A stretch of 64,000 nucleotides of DNA from CAXBNB01 sp040151475 (GTDB taxonomy: Bacteria > Bacteroidota > Bacteroidia > Cytophagales > Cyclobacteriaceae), in NCBI RefSeq assembly GCF_040151475.1, contig NZ_JBDKWG010000122.1, positions 87,602 to 151,601 of the forward strand, in the 5' to 3' direction. Below, one piece after another: positions 34,995 through 43,989 of this stretch. The notes under the pieces were generated by a model that was not told where the DNA came from, did no database searches, and saw nothing but the letters and a program-made list of their open reading frames with translations. How positions within the stretch are numbered: the first letter of the stretch is position 1; the number at the start of each line of letters is the position of its first letter. A program made the translations under genes and the position numbers.

Positions 34995-37900
34995 ATGAGT
35001 AAAACAAAGGTTTGGTGGATTGCAATGGTCATTGGCTGTGTCATAGCATGTCCGTTTTTTCAGCTTTACGCTCAGGAAACCAACCTGCATTGCAAATGGG
35101 TCAATACAAATTCCAAAATCCTAATTCTGGATTCCTTACTCGTGTCACCGGAAACCATTGAATTTCAACAGCAGAATGTAGCGTATGCATTTGATATAAA
35201 CACTTCAGCTTTGCAGTTCACATCCGAGGATTTACCCGATTCATTGTTTGTCTGCTATAGGACTTATCCTGATTATTTCTCAAAAGTATATCAACACCGT
35301 ACCTATGCCGAATATGATTCTCTCGCTCCATTCAAACAGGCAAAAAGCAATGAAAGATCCTACATGCAAAAGGAAGAACTCTTTTCTACCGAAGGGATCT
35401 ATAAATCCGGGAGCCTGAGTCGTGGAGTATCATTTGGAAATTCCAGAAGTTTGGGTGTCACCTCTTCCCTTAATTTCCAAATGGAAGGAAAACTCACCGA
35501 TAATCTCAACATCAGAGCAAATATTACAGACCAAAATATTCCATTTCAACCAGAAGGAAATACCCAGCAGTTACGCGAATTTGACAATGTGTCCATCGAG
35601 GTGTACAATGAGACCATTTCATTGAGAGCTGGTGATATTGTGTTGAAAAATGATGCTGATTCCTATTTTCTGAAATACTATAAAAACGTACAGGGCGGAC
35701 AAATCAACCTAAATTATGCAGTTGGAAAAAGTGGTATGGGTAAATCCTCCGCAACAGTTTCGGCTGCCAAAGGACAATTTGCTGACATTACCATTACTGT
35801 ACAAGAAGGCGTGCAAGGCCCATATAAACTTCGTGGGCCAAATGGCGAGCAATTTGTCATAGTCCTTGCCAACTCTGAAAATATATATTTGGACGGTCAG
35901 CGTCTCGAACGGGGCTACAATCAGGATTATGTAATCGACTACAACCTCGGAGAAATTACTTTCAACCCATCGGTTTTGATTACCCGATTCTCAAGAATCC
36001 GAGCCACTTACGAGTATTCCGATCAAAACTACAGCCGATCCATAATCAGTACAAATCATAGCTTCCAGTTTGGAAAAACAGCTTTCACTTTCAATCATTA
36101 CCAGGAAAAAGACAGTAAAAATAATCCTCTAGCTTTTGAGTTGGCCGATGAAGACAAACTGGCGATGAGTCTTGCCGGAGAAGAAAATCTTCCCATAGAA
36201 ATAGCGGGTGAATCTGAGACAGAATTCAATGAGAACACCATTCTATATAAAAAATCAGATACCGTAAATCTTGACGGTACCGGACAATCCATATTTGTGT
36301 TTTCAAGAGACTCCAGCCAAATGTTGTATCGTGTTACCTTCTCCAATGTGGGTTTTGGAAAAGGCGACTACAACCTACTGTCCAATACTGTGAATGGCCG
36401 TGTTTTCGAGTGGGTTTCCCCTGAGAATGGTGAATCTCAAGGCAACTATGCTGCCGTATTGTTTGTGCCTGCCCCCAACAAAAAACAAATGACAACAATT
36501 GGAGCAGAGGTAGCACTTTCTCCTTACAGCAAAGTGTATTCTGAGCTGGCCATTTCCAATCATGACCTCAATTTATTTTCTGATATAGGAAATGAAGATA
36601 ATTCTGGCATGGCGATTAAATCTGGCTTTGAGGTCAATAAAAAACCAATAAACTTTCTGAATGACTACAAATTATCTTCTTCCATTGATTTCGAACATGA
36701 TGGTAAAAACTTCAATGCCATTGATCGGTTTCGCTACATTGAATACGATCGGGATTGGAGTTTTGATCCCAAAGAGGAAAGTACCAATTCGGCGGATAAC
36801 ATATTCAATTTTAGTTCTACGATAGAAAAGAATAGGGAGAATAAGCTGGCATACAGGATTTCCAGAAGAAATCGAGGAGATTACATCAATGGCTTACAAC
36901 AGCAGGTCACATTAAACAAAAGGCTGAACCATCTGCAAGTATCATCAGGAGGATCTTTATTGAACAATAAAAAGTTGCTCAATCAATCAAACTGGAAAAA
37001 GGCACATGGAGAAATCGCACTAAACAAATATTTTATTGTTCCGGGCTACCGCTATGAACTGGATCAAAATGAATTGAAAAGGACAGAAACAGATTCGGTA
37101 ATCAGTTCAGCAATGAATTATATATCTCATCAGTTTTACCTGCAAAATAATGACACCCTGAAATCTAAATTCAGGGTAGAATACATTCAACGAAAAGACC
37201 ATCAGCCGGTAAGTGGAATTATGGATGATTTCACCTCCACCAATACAACCAGAGCTAATTTCAATTCAGATATCGGAAAGTCGAATCACCTGGATCTGAC
37301 TTTTACCTATCGAACCTTGAAATACCTTGGAAGTTTTGCCGACAATCCCAACGAAGAAACAGTATTAGGAAAAATCAACTGGAATGGTGCATTTTTAGAC
37401 AATCACGTGAGAAGTGAAATGTCTTATGCCACTTCGAGTAGCAGAGAAATATTAAGGGAATTTATATTTGTTCCGGTGGTGTCGGGAGAAGGCACACACA
37501 CCTGGAGAGACCTGAACGAAGATGGTATCCAGGACGTATATGAGTTTTTTGAGTCAATCAATTTTGACGAACGAAACTACATCAAACTGTATGTTCCTAC
37601 AGATAATTTTATTTCCGCTTTCAACAACTTGTTTAACCTGAACCTGAGTGCCACTATGCCTAAGAAATGGAAAAATGCTGGAGGAATCAGAGAGATTATT
37701 AGCAGGTTTTCCAGCAGATCATCAATTAATATCAATAAAAAAAATACAGACAATTCATTGAACAGCAGGTTCAATCCCTTCCAGTTAAACACCGAAGACG
37801 AAGATCTCATTTTTGTAAAAGATGCGATCAGAAACACCCTTTTTTACAACAGATCAAACCCGGGATTTGGATTCGATCTGGGATATTTTGCTGCGCATTC

Positions 37901-38465
37901 CAAGCAACTTATCTCCAGCGGCATAGACTCCCGTAATCAACATGAATGGACGATCAATGGACGCAAGCAAATCACAAGTGAATTAAGTGTTCTGGTTAGT
38001 GGGTTAAAGGGTGAAAAAGAAAACCTGTCAGACTTTTTTCAGGGAAAAAATTATGTCATATCTATCCATACGGTAGCACCGCAATTGGTTTGGCAGCCTA
38101 CTTCTAAGTTCAGGGTGACCGGAAAAACCGAATACAAAAGGAAAGAAAACATCAATTCTGAAGTGCAACAGGAATTTTCCAAAATCACTTCGCTACTGAT
38201 GGCTGTCAGGTGGAACAAAGCCCTGAAAAGTACAATGGATGGATCTTTTAAATTCACAAGCATAGATTTTTCAGGAGAAGAGAACAGTCCCGCAGGTTAT
38301 GAGTTGCTTGAAGCACTTCGACCCGGCAGTAATTTTATCTGGAATTTTAGTTACCGTCAAAAACTATCCAATGGGCTACAAGTGTCTCTAAGCTATGACG
38401 GACGAAAATCTATAGAACAACGGGTAATTCATCAGGGTAGAATGCAGGTCACTGCGCTGTTTTAA
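34995..38465 (+). CDS. Very large outer-membrane beta-barrel protein
   Basis: A 1156-residue exported protein. Signal peptide about 1-27 (ending LYA/QE). The first ~350 residues are a soluble-looking part that contains SRGVSFGNSRSLGVTSSLNF, then QMEGKLTDNLNIRANI, ITDQNIPFQPEGNTQQL and LGEITFNPSVLITRFSRIRA. The rest is a long series of beta-strands with aromatic girdles. The opening pattern and QPEGNTQQLREFD resemble a conserved set of large barrels in Bacteroidota that share features with the type IX secretion protein SprA, but this is half the length of SprA and no such function is shown. Monocistronic between repeats and the small-barrel pair. Confidence 0.78.
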   Translation: MSKTKVWWIAMVIGCVIACPFFQLYAQETNLHCKWVNTNSKILILDSLLVSPETIEFQQQNVAYAFDINTSALQFTSEDLPDSLFVCYRTYPDYFSKVYQHRTYAEYDSLAPFKQAKSNERSYMQKEELFSTEGIYKSGSLSRGVSFGNSRSLGVTSSLNFQMEGKLTDNLNIRANITDQNIPFQPEGNTQQLREFDNVSIEVYNETISLRAGDIVLKNDADSYFLKYYKNVQGGQINLNYAVGKSGMGKSSATVSAAKGQFADITITVQEGVQGPYKLRGPNGEQFVIVLANSENIYLDGQRLERGYNQDYVIDYNLGEITFNPSVLITRFSRIRATYEYSDQNYSRSIISTNHSFQFGKTAFTFNHYQEKDSKNNPLAFELADEDKLAMSLAGEENLPIEIAGESETEFNENTILYKKSDTVNLDGTGQSIFVFSRDSSQMLYRVTFSNVGFGKGDYNLLSNTVNGRVFEWVSPENGESQGNYAAVLFVPAPNKKQMTTIGAEVALSPYSKVYSELAISNHDLNLFSDIGNEDNSGMAIKSGFEVNKKPINFLNDYKLSSSIDFEHDGKNFNAIDRFRYIEYDRDWSFDPKEESTNSADNIFNFSSTIEKNRENKLAYRISRRNRGDYINGLQQQVTLNKRLNHLQVSSGGSLLNNKKLLNQSNWKKAHGEIALNKYFIVPGYRYELDQNELKRTETDSVISSAMNYISHQFYLQNNDTLKSKFRVEYIQRKDHQPVSGIMDDFTSTNTTRANFNSDIGKSNHLDLTFTYRTLKYLGSFADNPNEETVLGKINWNGAFLDNHVRSEMSYATSSSREILREFIFVPVVSGEGTHTWRDLNEDGIQDVYEFFESINFDERNYIKLYVPTDNFISAFNNLFNLNLSATMPKKWKNAGGIREIISRFSSRSSININKKNTDNSLNSRFNPFQLNTEDEDLIFVKDAIRNTLFYNRSNPGFGFDLGYFAAHSKQLISSGIDSRNQHEWTINGRKQITSELSVLVSGLKGEKENLSDFFQGKNYVISIHTVAPQLVWQPTSKFRVTGKTEYKRKENINSEVQQEFSKITSLLMAVRWNKALKSTMDGSFKFTSIDFSGEENSPAGYELLEALRPGSNFIWNFSYRQKLSNGLQVSLSYDGRKSIEQRVIHQGRMQVTALF

Positions 38466-38515
38466 TATGAAGATTGTACAACTTTAATAAGAATAATTTT
38501 TCTTTGTCTGATCCG

Positions 38516-38543
38516 TTGAAAGATAATAGAAATGTTAATTTTG
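38516..38543 (+). promoter_or_regulatory. Promoter of the first small barrel gene
   Basis: TTG at 38516-38518 and TAATTTTG (TAnnTTTG) at 38536-38543 are separated by 17 bases, about the phylum's normal spacing. The start codon is 45 bases on. Confidence 0.45.
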
Positions 38544-38587
38544 TTACCATCAACGTAGTTTTTACACATCATTTAATTACTAATCAC

Positions 38588-39034
38588 ATGAAGAAAATTG
38601 CAGTATTGTCCGTGTTTTCGTTTTTACTTATTTCCAACCTTTCAGCTCAAACCGAAGGTGAATTCAGGGCTTCCGGTTCTATGTTGTTAAACTTTGACAA
38701 TGCCCATTTCGGCGTGAATTTCGGAGGTGAATATTTCTTTACAGACCAGATAAGTGTTGCGCCCAGTTATTCCAATATTTTCGGATCTCCAAGTGTAAAT
38801 GGCTTCAACGTTGACGGCCGTTATTATTTTGTTGACAAAAATTATGACTTGTACGCACTTGCTGGATTTGCTTCGGTTTCGGCAGCTGGTTTCGGATCCA
38901 GCGGAGTGAATTTAGGTGTCGGGTATGTTATTCCTATTCAAAACCAATTGTCATTAGGCCTGCAGGTAAAATATACCACACCAGGTGACGGAACTTTGGA
39001 AATGCAAGGTGGAGTGATTTACACTTTTAAGTAA
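38588..39034 (+). CDS. Small outer-membrane beta-barrel protein (first of a tandem pair)
   Basis: A 148-residue exported protein. The ATG at 38588 starts a good signal (MKKIAVLSVFSFLLISNLSA/Q). The barrel strands are plain: FGVNFGGEYFFTDQISVAPSYS, FNVDGRYYFVDK, SSGVNLGVGYVIPIQ and a terminal MQGGVIYTFK. Ends in Phe-Lys. Paralogous to the next gene (shared pattern GxFR...GxNxGxxYF..D....APSYS...DGRYYF). Probably an eight-stranded barrel of the OmpW/OmpX kind. Role unknown. Confidence 0.8.
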   Translation: MKKIAVLSVFSFLLISNLSAQTEGEFRASGSMLLNFDNAHFGVNFGGEYFFTDQISVAPSYSNIFGSPSVNGFNVDGRYYFVDKNYDLYALAGFASVSAAGFGSSGVNLGVGYVIPIQNQLSLGLQVKYTTPGDGTLEMQGGVIYTFK

Positions 39035-39152
39035 CAGGATGGATTAATATAAATATTAGCAGAATAAATAATACTTATTAAAGTTCATTGTATTTCCATG
39101 TCAAGTATTTAACTTCACGTTAGTTTTTATACAAATCTAAAACCTTAACATT

Positions 39153-39590
39153 ATGAAAAAATTAGCATTAGTAATCGTAGCTGTATTATTGACTGCTGGA
39201 GCGTATGCTCAAGATCAGGGAACTTTTAGAGGACAGGCCGGTCTTGTTTATGGTGATGATACAGAAGTTGGACTCAACTTAGGTGTTCAATACTTTGTAG
39301 TTGACAAAGTAGCTTTTGCACCAAGTTATTCCTATTTTTTCAAAGACTTTTTTGGTCTAAAATTTTCATCCATCAATTTAGATGGCAGGTATTATTTTCA
39401 AGAGGCACTTTACGGTTTAGTCGGAATCGATATCTTGAGAGTGTCTGGAGATGGTGGCTCTGCTTCAGATTCTAAAATAGCCCTAGGTGTAGGATACGAT
39501 TTAGACTTAAGTGATGCTATGAAATTAAACTTACAGGCCAAGTATGCTGACCAAATTGTAATTGGAGCAGGAGTAGTATTTAGCTTCTAA
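39153..39590 (+). CDS. Small outer-membrane beta-barrel protein (second of the pair)
   Basis: A 145-residue paralogue of the preceding gene. Signal peptide (MKKLALVIVAVLLTAGAYA/Q), then VGLNLGVQYFVVDKVAFAPSYS, INLDGRYYFQEALYGLVGID and the final strand GAGVVFSF. The terminal Phe is typical of Bam-folded barrels. It has its own 118-base spacer and a strong terminator at 39621-39654. The pair probably arose by duplication. Confidence 0.82.
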   Translation: MKKLALVIVAVLLTAGAYAQDQGTFRGQAGLVYGDDTEVGLNLGVQYFVVDKVAFAPSYSYFFKDFFGLKFSSINLDGRYYFQEALYGLVGIDILRVSGDGGSASDSKIALGVGYDLDLSDAMKLNLQAKYADQIVIGAGVVFSF

Positions 39591-39620
39591 TGCAATAACT
39601 ACCTATAGATAAATTACTAA

Positions 39621-39654
39621 AACCACTTTGCGTTGTTCACAAAGTGGTTTTTTT
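39621..39654. terminator. Strong terminator, reaching the end of the next small gene
   Basis: A perfect 10-bp stem (AACCACTTTG/CAAAGTGGTT) with a 9-base loop, then seven T. The T-tract touches the stop codon of the convergent 55-residue gene. Confidence 0.9.
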
Positions 39655-39820
39655 ATGGCCATTTTATGATTTTCTTGTGGTTGGTTGGTTTTTTTGTTGG
39701 ATGATTTGATAGTATCAGAGCCATCATGTAGCTCCATCTTTCCGAATATGATAGTTTTAAGAATGCCTTTCTATCTTCGGTTTCCGGATCAATATCTTTA
39801 TTCCATAACAATTTACTCAT
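39653..39820 (-). CDS. Small 55-residue conserved-looking protein
   Basis: A short reading frame starting with ATG. The sequence opens MSKLLWNKDIDPETEDRKAF and goes on LKLSYSERWSYMMALILSNHP, then a basic tail (TKKPTNHKKIIKW). I recall similar small proteins (…DRKAFLKLSxxERW…) in Bacteroidota, often beside a nucleotidyltransferase-like gene in pairs. No partner is seen here, so it may be an orphan or relic. Its stop codon abuts the terminator of the barrel gene. Codon choice and amphipathic pattern look real, not random. Unsupported by search. Confidence 0.55.
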   Translation of the reverse strand: MSKLLWNKDIDPETEDRKAFLKLSYSERWSYMMALILSNHPTKKPTNHKKIIKWP

Positions 39821-40038
39821 AACTGATCTATTTAAGCATTAAACAATATACACAAGGCAAAAGAACTATTCTTCATACCCAAAGAACTTGTTCTATACTA
39901 TTATCTAAAAACATAAATGAACCGATTCCAATTCTTAGGAACCAATCCTCATCTTCATGTAAATCAAATATAAGCAGGTTGACTGAAAAATTATTTACTT
40001 CCACCTACCAAACTAGACTTGAAGGCTGAAAGCCACTA

Positions 40039-42138
40039 TCAATCCCCCACTCCCATCTGCCCGATCGCCTGAGTGGCTTCTGTGACGGGCAGTTGGCAAG
40101 ACTTGTTTTCACACACATAAATCATCGTATTGCCTTTGCTGAGCTTTCCTTCCAAGAGTTCAAGTGTACCTTCATTTTTTCCTCCCATCAATATCTTGTT
40201 GGGAATGTATTTAGCTGCCAATGTAAGCTTTTTTTGCTGCACATCCGGGCCAACAACGGCTACTTCAAAATGGCGGTTGCCCATCAGGCTGTAAAGCCTG
40301 GCCCAGTTGCTATAGAAATATGGACTTTCTATCACGTCTGCCTCTACATTGGCAAACATCTGATTGGCACGGGCTATGTCTTCTTCATTGAAAAAGTATT
40401 GTCCGAGTAAAAACAAGGCATGTGCCATGGAAGAGTTAGAACCAGGAATTACATTGTCAGTCAATTCCATTTTTCTGGCGATAAGTTCTGGATCTTCATC
40501 TGATGTGTAGAAAAACATTTTTGTTTCTTCATCTCCAAAATGTTGCACTACATATTCTTTTAATTCCTTCGCTTTATAAAGCCAGCTTTCATCGAATGTC
40601 GCCTCATAGAGTTTCACAAAAGCCAAAATCGTATGGCTATAATCATCCAAAAAACCACTGATTGAAGACTTTCCGTCTTTGTAATTCCGGTTGATTTTAC
40701 CCGATTTTTGTATTTGATTCTTCAATAGAAAATTACCACATTTCACAGCTTTGTCCAGGTAATTTTCATCACCCAGTGCGAAATAAGCATCCAGATAACC
40801 TGTGATCATTAACCCATTCCATGAAGTCAACACTTTGTCATCCAATGGAGGCCTGACTCTTTTGGCACGAATGTCCATCAGTTGTTTTTTGCCCTTATTG
40901 ATAATTGTTAGAGCATCTTTCTCAGCCAACTTAAATTTCTCAGCCATCTCCTGAACTGACATTACTTTCGTCAAAATATTCTTCTCTTCGAAATTTCCTT
41001 TATGGCTTACACCATAATAGGCTTTAAAGACTTTTGAGTCTTCCCCTAACACAGCGTCTATTTCTGCCTCTGTCCACACATAGAATTTCCCCTCTTCCCC
41101 TTCACTATCCGCATCCAACGACGAGTAAAAGCCACCAGTACCAGTCTTATCCATCAATTCCCTTTCTACAAAAGTTAGGGTTTCTTTTACAATCCGGGCA
41201 TATTCCGGATTCTGATAATATTGATAAGCATGACTGTACAAACTCACGAGCTGTGCATTGTCATAAAGCATTTTTTCAAAGTGGGGAACAGTCCAGGTTT
41301 TGTCCGTAGAATAGCGGGCAAAACCACCACCAGCCTGATCATAAATACCACCAAAAGCCATATTATCCAAAGTCACTTTAAGTATTTCTTTGGCCTGGTC
41401 ATTCGTCTTGAAATAATCGTAGGTAAGCAAAAATTCGTAAATAGATGGCATAGGAAACTTTGGGGCACCCTCTCTTCCACCATACTTCATGTCTATATCC
41501 GATACTGCTTTTGCGAATAAAGCTTCAAAAGTTGTTTGGCTAAAACTTGAACCTGATTCATTAAACACGGGCATCTCAACCTGGCTGATCCCTTCAGTAA
41601 GCTGCTCAGCCTGAGTCACCATTTTCTGTTTATCTGTCACATAGAGGTCAGCAAAATAATCCAACACCTTCTCCCACTTGTCTCTGGGGAAATAAGTGCC
41701 TGCAAAGACCGGACGGCCATCAGACAAAGCAATAATATTGAGCGGCCATCCACCACTACCATTCATCAGTTGTGCTGCATTCATGTATATCGCATCGATA
41801 TCCGGACGCTCCTCCCGATCCACTTTTATCGACACGTAATTGCTGTTCATTTTTACGGCAATAAGAGAATCTTCAAACGACTCGTGTTCCATCACATGAC
41901 ACCAGTGGCAAGCAGCATAGCCAATACTTATAATCATCAACTTGTCTTCTTTTTTTGCCTGTTTCAGAGCCACTTCTCCCCAGGGATTCCAGTTTACAGG
42001 ATTGTAAGCATGCTGCAGCAAATAAGGGCTACTCTCATTGATAAGTGCATTTGCCTTTTCCTGTCCTTGGTTGGGTGTACATGCCAGCAAAAGCATGAAT
42101 ACCGTACACAGCCCCATCAATTTTGTTTTTACAGTCAT
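40039..42138 (-). CDS. DUF255 thioredoxin-domain protein (SSP411/YyaL-like)
   Basis: A 699-residue lipoprotein. The ATG at 42138 gives MTVKTKLMGLCTVFMLLLAC, a lipobox with Cys20; the frame is open 86 codons further up but that stretch is repeat-derived. Seen: the thioredoxin-like domain with CHWC at Cys77-Cys80 (AACHWCHVMEHESFED), then the six-hairpin (glycosidase-like) helical barrel, with VPHFEKMLYDNAQL, FYSSLDADSEGEEGKFYVW and TSWNGLMITGYLDAY. Known relatives have unproven roles in redox or sugar metabolism. Monocistronic, upstream of an inverted hairpin element. Confidence 0.9.
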   Translation of the reverse strand: MTVKTKLMGLCTVFMLLLACTPNQGQEKANALINESSPYLLQHAYNPVNWNPWGEVALKQAKKEDKLMIISIGYAACHWCHVMEHESFEDSLIAVKMNSNYVSIKVDREERPDIDAIYMNAAQLMNGSGGWPLNIIALSDGRPVFAGTYFPRDKWEKVLDYFADLYVTDKQKMVTQAEQLTEGISQVEMPVFNESGSSFSQTTFEALFAKAVSDIDMKYGGREGAPKFPMPSIYEFLLTYDYFKTNDQAKEILKVTLDNMAFGGIYDQAGGGFARYSTDKTWTVPHFEKMLYDNAQLVSLYSHAYQYYQNPEYARIVKETLTFVERELMDKTGTGGFYSSLDADSEGEEGKFYVWTEAEIDAVLGEDSKVFKAYYGVSHKGNFEEKNILTKVMSVQEMAEKFKLAEKDALTIINKGKKQLMDIRAKRVRPPLDDKVLTSWNGLMITGYLDAYFALGDENYLDKAVKCGNFLLKNQIQKSGKINRNYKDGKSSISGFLDDYSHTILAFVKLYEATFDESWLYKAKELKEYVVQHFGDEETKMFFYTSDEDPELIARKMELTDNVIPGSNSSMAHALFLLGQYFFNEEDIARANQMFANVEADVIESPYFYSNWARLYSLMGNRHFEVAVVGPDVQQKKLTLAAKYIPNKILMGGKNEGTLELLEGKLSKGNTMIYVCENKSCQLPVTEATQAIGQMGVGD

Positions 42139-42315
42139 AGCATATTTTGTTTTTGGAGCAAATTCACTCCAGCTCTTATGTAGCATTCCTCCGGCTATCG
42201 GCACTCGCCTGCCAACACCTCCTCCAACATCGGGCTCAAACAAAGCCTCTATCCGGGCTAAAAGCAACTTTATTTCTTTAAATAAAGTGTAACTAGCAAC
42301 CTTGCTAGAACAACC

Positions 42316-42444
42316 GCATTTAAAAGCAACCCTCCTTACCGCACTCCTGACTGCCGTCAGGCAAGTTGTTGCGGTATCTCTTGGAGTTATAGTCAACCCT
42401 AAGAGACCCCAGAATAAATCTGGGGATAGTAAACTTTTAAATGC
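42316..42444. repeat. 129-bp hairpin element with GCATTTAAAA ends (copy A)
   Basis: Starts GCATTTAAAA and ends TTTTAAATGC. Inside: TACCGCA…TGCGGTA around CCTGAC/GTCAGG, then CTCTT/AAGAG arms, then CCCCAGA/TCTGGGG. It shares ACCGCACTCCTGACTGCC and CTGGGGATAG with copy B at 43879-43956, in opposite orientation. No ORF. Confidence 0.75.
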
Positions 42445-42455
42445 TTTTGTTCTAT

Positions 42456-43742
42456 TTACTCCACGACAATCAAATAATAGTTCTTCTTGCCCTTCTGAGC
42501 CAAAAGATACTTGTTTTGGAGCAACTTAAAATCTGCTGCTTGTTCAGCAGACGACAACTTCGTTTTATTAATGCTCACTCCACCACCTTTGATCATTCTT
42601 CTCGCTTCTCCTTTCGAAGGGAAAATCAGGTTGTCAGATGCATCGGCAAGTAAATCCGTAACATTCTCTGTCGATTGGTAAACATCTTTCGAAATAGAAG
42701 TCATCGGAACTCCTTCAAATACAGACAACAAAGTATCTTCATCCAGGGATTCTAAATCTTCAGTGGTTGATTTTCCAAACAAAATACCTGAGGCCTTTAC
42801 TGCCATTTCATAATCTTCCCTGGAATGAACCCTTACCGTGACATCCTCAGCCAATGCCTTCTGTAGTACCCTATTGTGAGGTGCTTCATCGTGCTCTTTT
42901 TCAAGACCTTCAATAGTATCTTTCTCCAATAATGTAAAAATCCTGATGTAATTTTTAGCATCCTCATCAGATGAATTCAACCAGTATTGGTAAAATTTAT
43001 AAGGTGAAGTCCGTTTTTTATCCAACCATACATTTCCACCTTCGGTTTTTCCAAACTTGGTACCGTCTGCTTTTTTGATCAAAGGAGTAGTAATCGCCCA
43101 TGCTTCTCCGTCACCCTTTCTTCTGATCAGTTCTGTTCCCGTCACTATGTTTCCCCATTGATCAGATCCACCCAATTGGATCTTGCAACCTTTGTTTTTA
43201 TTGAGCCAGTAAAAATCATAACCCTGCACCAGTTGGTAGCTAAACTCGGTAAAAGAAAGACCCGTCTCCAACCTCGTTTTGACAGAATCTTTGGCCATCA
43301 TATAGTTAACAGTGATGTGCTTGCCAACATCCCGTATAAAATCAAGGAAGCTGAAGTCCTTGAACCAATCGTAATTGTTCACCATCTCAGCAGAATTCTC
43401 TCCACAATCAAAATCCAGAAATTTCGCCAACTGATTGTGAACGCAAGCCACATTATGGTTCAAAATATCCTCCGACAGTAGGTTTCTCTCAGCAGATTTC
43501 CCCGATGGATCACCCACCATTCCGGTAGCACCGCCCACCAAAGCAAATGGCTTGTGCCCTGACCGCTGAAAATGAACCAGTGTCATTATTTGCACCAGAC
43601 TGCCAATATGTAGAGAATCTGCCGTTGGGTCAAAACCAATATAGCCAGCAGTCATTTCTTTATTCAATTGATCCTGTGCACCGGGCATGATGTCGTGTAT
43701 CATGCCTCTCCATTTTAGCTCTTCTACAAAATCCTTAACCAT
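42456..43742 (-). CDS. tyrS: Tyrosine--tRNA ligase
   Basis: Charges tRNA-Tyr. The 428 residues from the ATG at 43742 fit the bacterial class I enzyme; the frame reaches 17 codons further up, but those overlap the promoter box. Seen: the HIGH-type HIGS at 45-48 (PTADSLHIGSLVQI), GGSDQWGNI in the catalytic domain, the KMSKS-type KFGKTEGGNVW, and a C-terminal S4 RNA-binding domain (EARRMIKGGGVSINKTKL). It is flanked on both sides by inverted copies of a hairpin element, which lie in the intergenic regions and do not enter the gene. Confidence 0.97.
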   Translation of the reverse strand: MVKDFVEELKWRGMIHDIMPGAQDQLNKEMTAGYIGFDPTADSLHIGSLVQIMTLVHFQRSGHKPFALVGGATGMVGDPSGKSAERNLLSEDILNHNVACVHNQLAKFLDFDCGENSAEMVNNYDWFKDFSFLDFIRDVGKHITVNYMMAKDSVKTRLETGLSFTEFSYQLVQGYDFYWLNKNKGCKIQLGGSDQWGNIVTGTELIRRKGDGEAWAITTPLIKKADGTKFGKTEGGNVWLDKKRTSPYKFYQYWLNSSDEDAKNYIRIFTLLEKDTIEGLEKEHDEAPHNRVLQKALAEDVTVRVHSREDYEMAVKASGILFGKSTTEDLESLDEDTLLSVFEGVPMTSISKDVYQSTENVTDLLADASDNLIFPSKGEARRMIKGGGVSINKTKLSSAEQAADFKLLQNKYLLAQKGKKNYYLIVVE

Positions 43743-43771
43743 TCTTCTTAATTTCTTGTTTTTTTGACGCA

Positions 43772-43779
43772 CAAAGATA
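43772..43779 (-). promoter_or_regulatory. tyrS -7 promoter element
   Basis: On the minus strand TATCTTTG, an exact TAnnTTTG match followed by TGCG, 30 bases before the tyrS ATG. Confidence 0.5.
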
Positions 43780-43878
43780 GAAGGATAAAACACAAATGGG
43801 TTGAAAAATACACAGATAAAATCTAAGCAGAATATTCACTAATTTTAAACTAAAATCTCTTGTGAGCCTAATACATAA

Positions 43879-43956
43879 GCATTTAAAAATTCTTGCTATC
43901 CCCAGATTCCTGACGGCAGTCAGGAGTGCGGTAAGGTGGTTTTTGTTTTTAAATGC
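43879..43956. repeat. 78-bp hairpin element with GCATTTAAAA ends (copy B)
   Basis: Starts GCATTTAAAA and ends TTTTAAATGC. Contains the hairpin CCTGACGGCAGTCAGG. It is the reverse-orientation, shorter version of copy A: the ~50 bases after the hairpin in copy A are absent. Confidence 0.75.
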
Positions 43957-43989
43957 GTTTACAATAGTTGTGAGCCACCCGACAATACA

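Noticed and set aside
39835..39990. Possible GTG frame (…DLHEDEDWFLRIGIGSF…) next to the 55-residue gene
   Set aside because: Only about 43 codons, GTG start after a stop, no match with the expected partner's motifs. Possibly a relic, not supportable.
42139..42396. N-terminal extension of 86 codons on the DUF255 gene
   Set aside because: It has no signal-like or conserved features and partly lies in repeat copy A (42316-42444). The ATG at 42138 gives a clean lipoprotein signal.
43936..43989. Earlier start for the TPR gene
   Set aside because: Would begin inside repeat copy B and hide the signal peptide.
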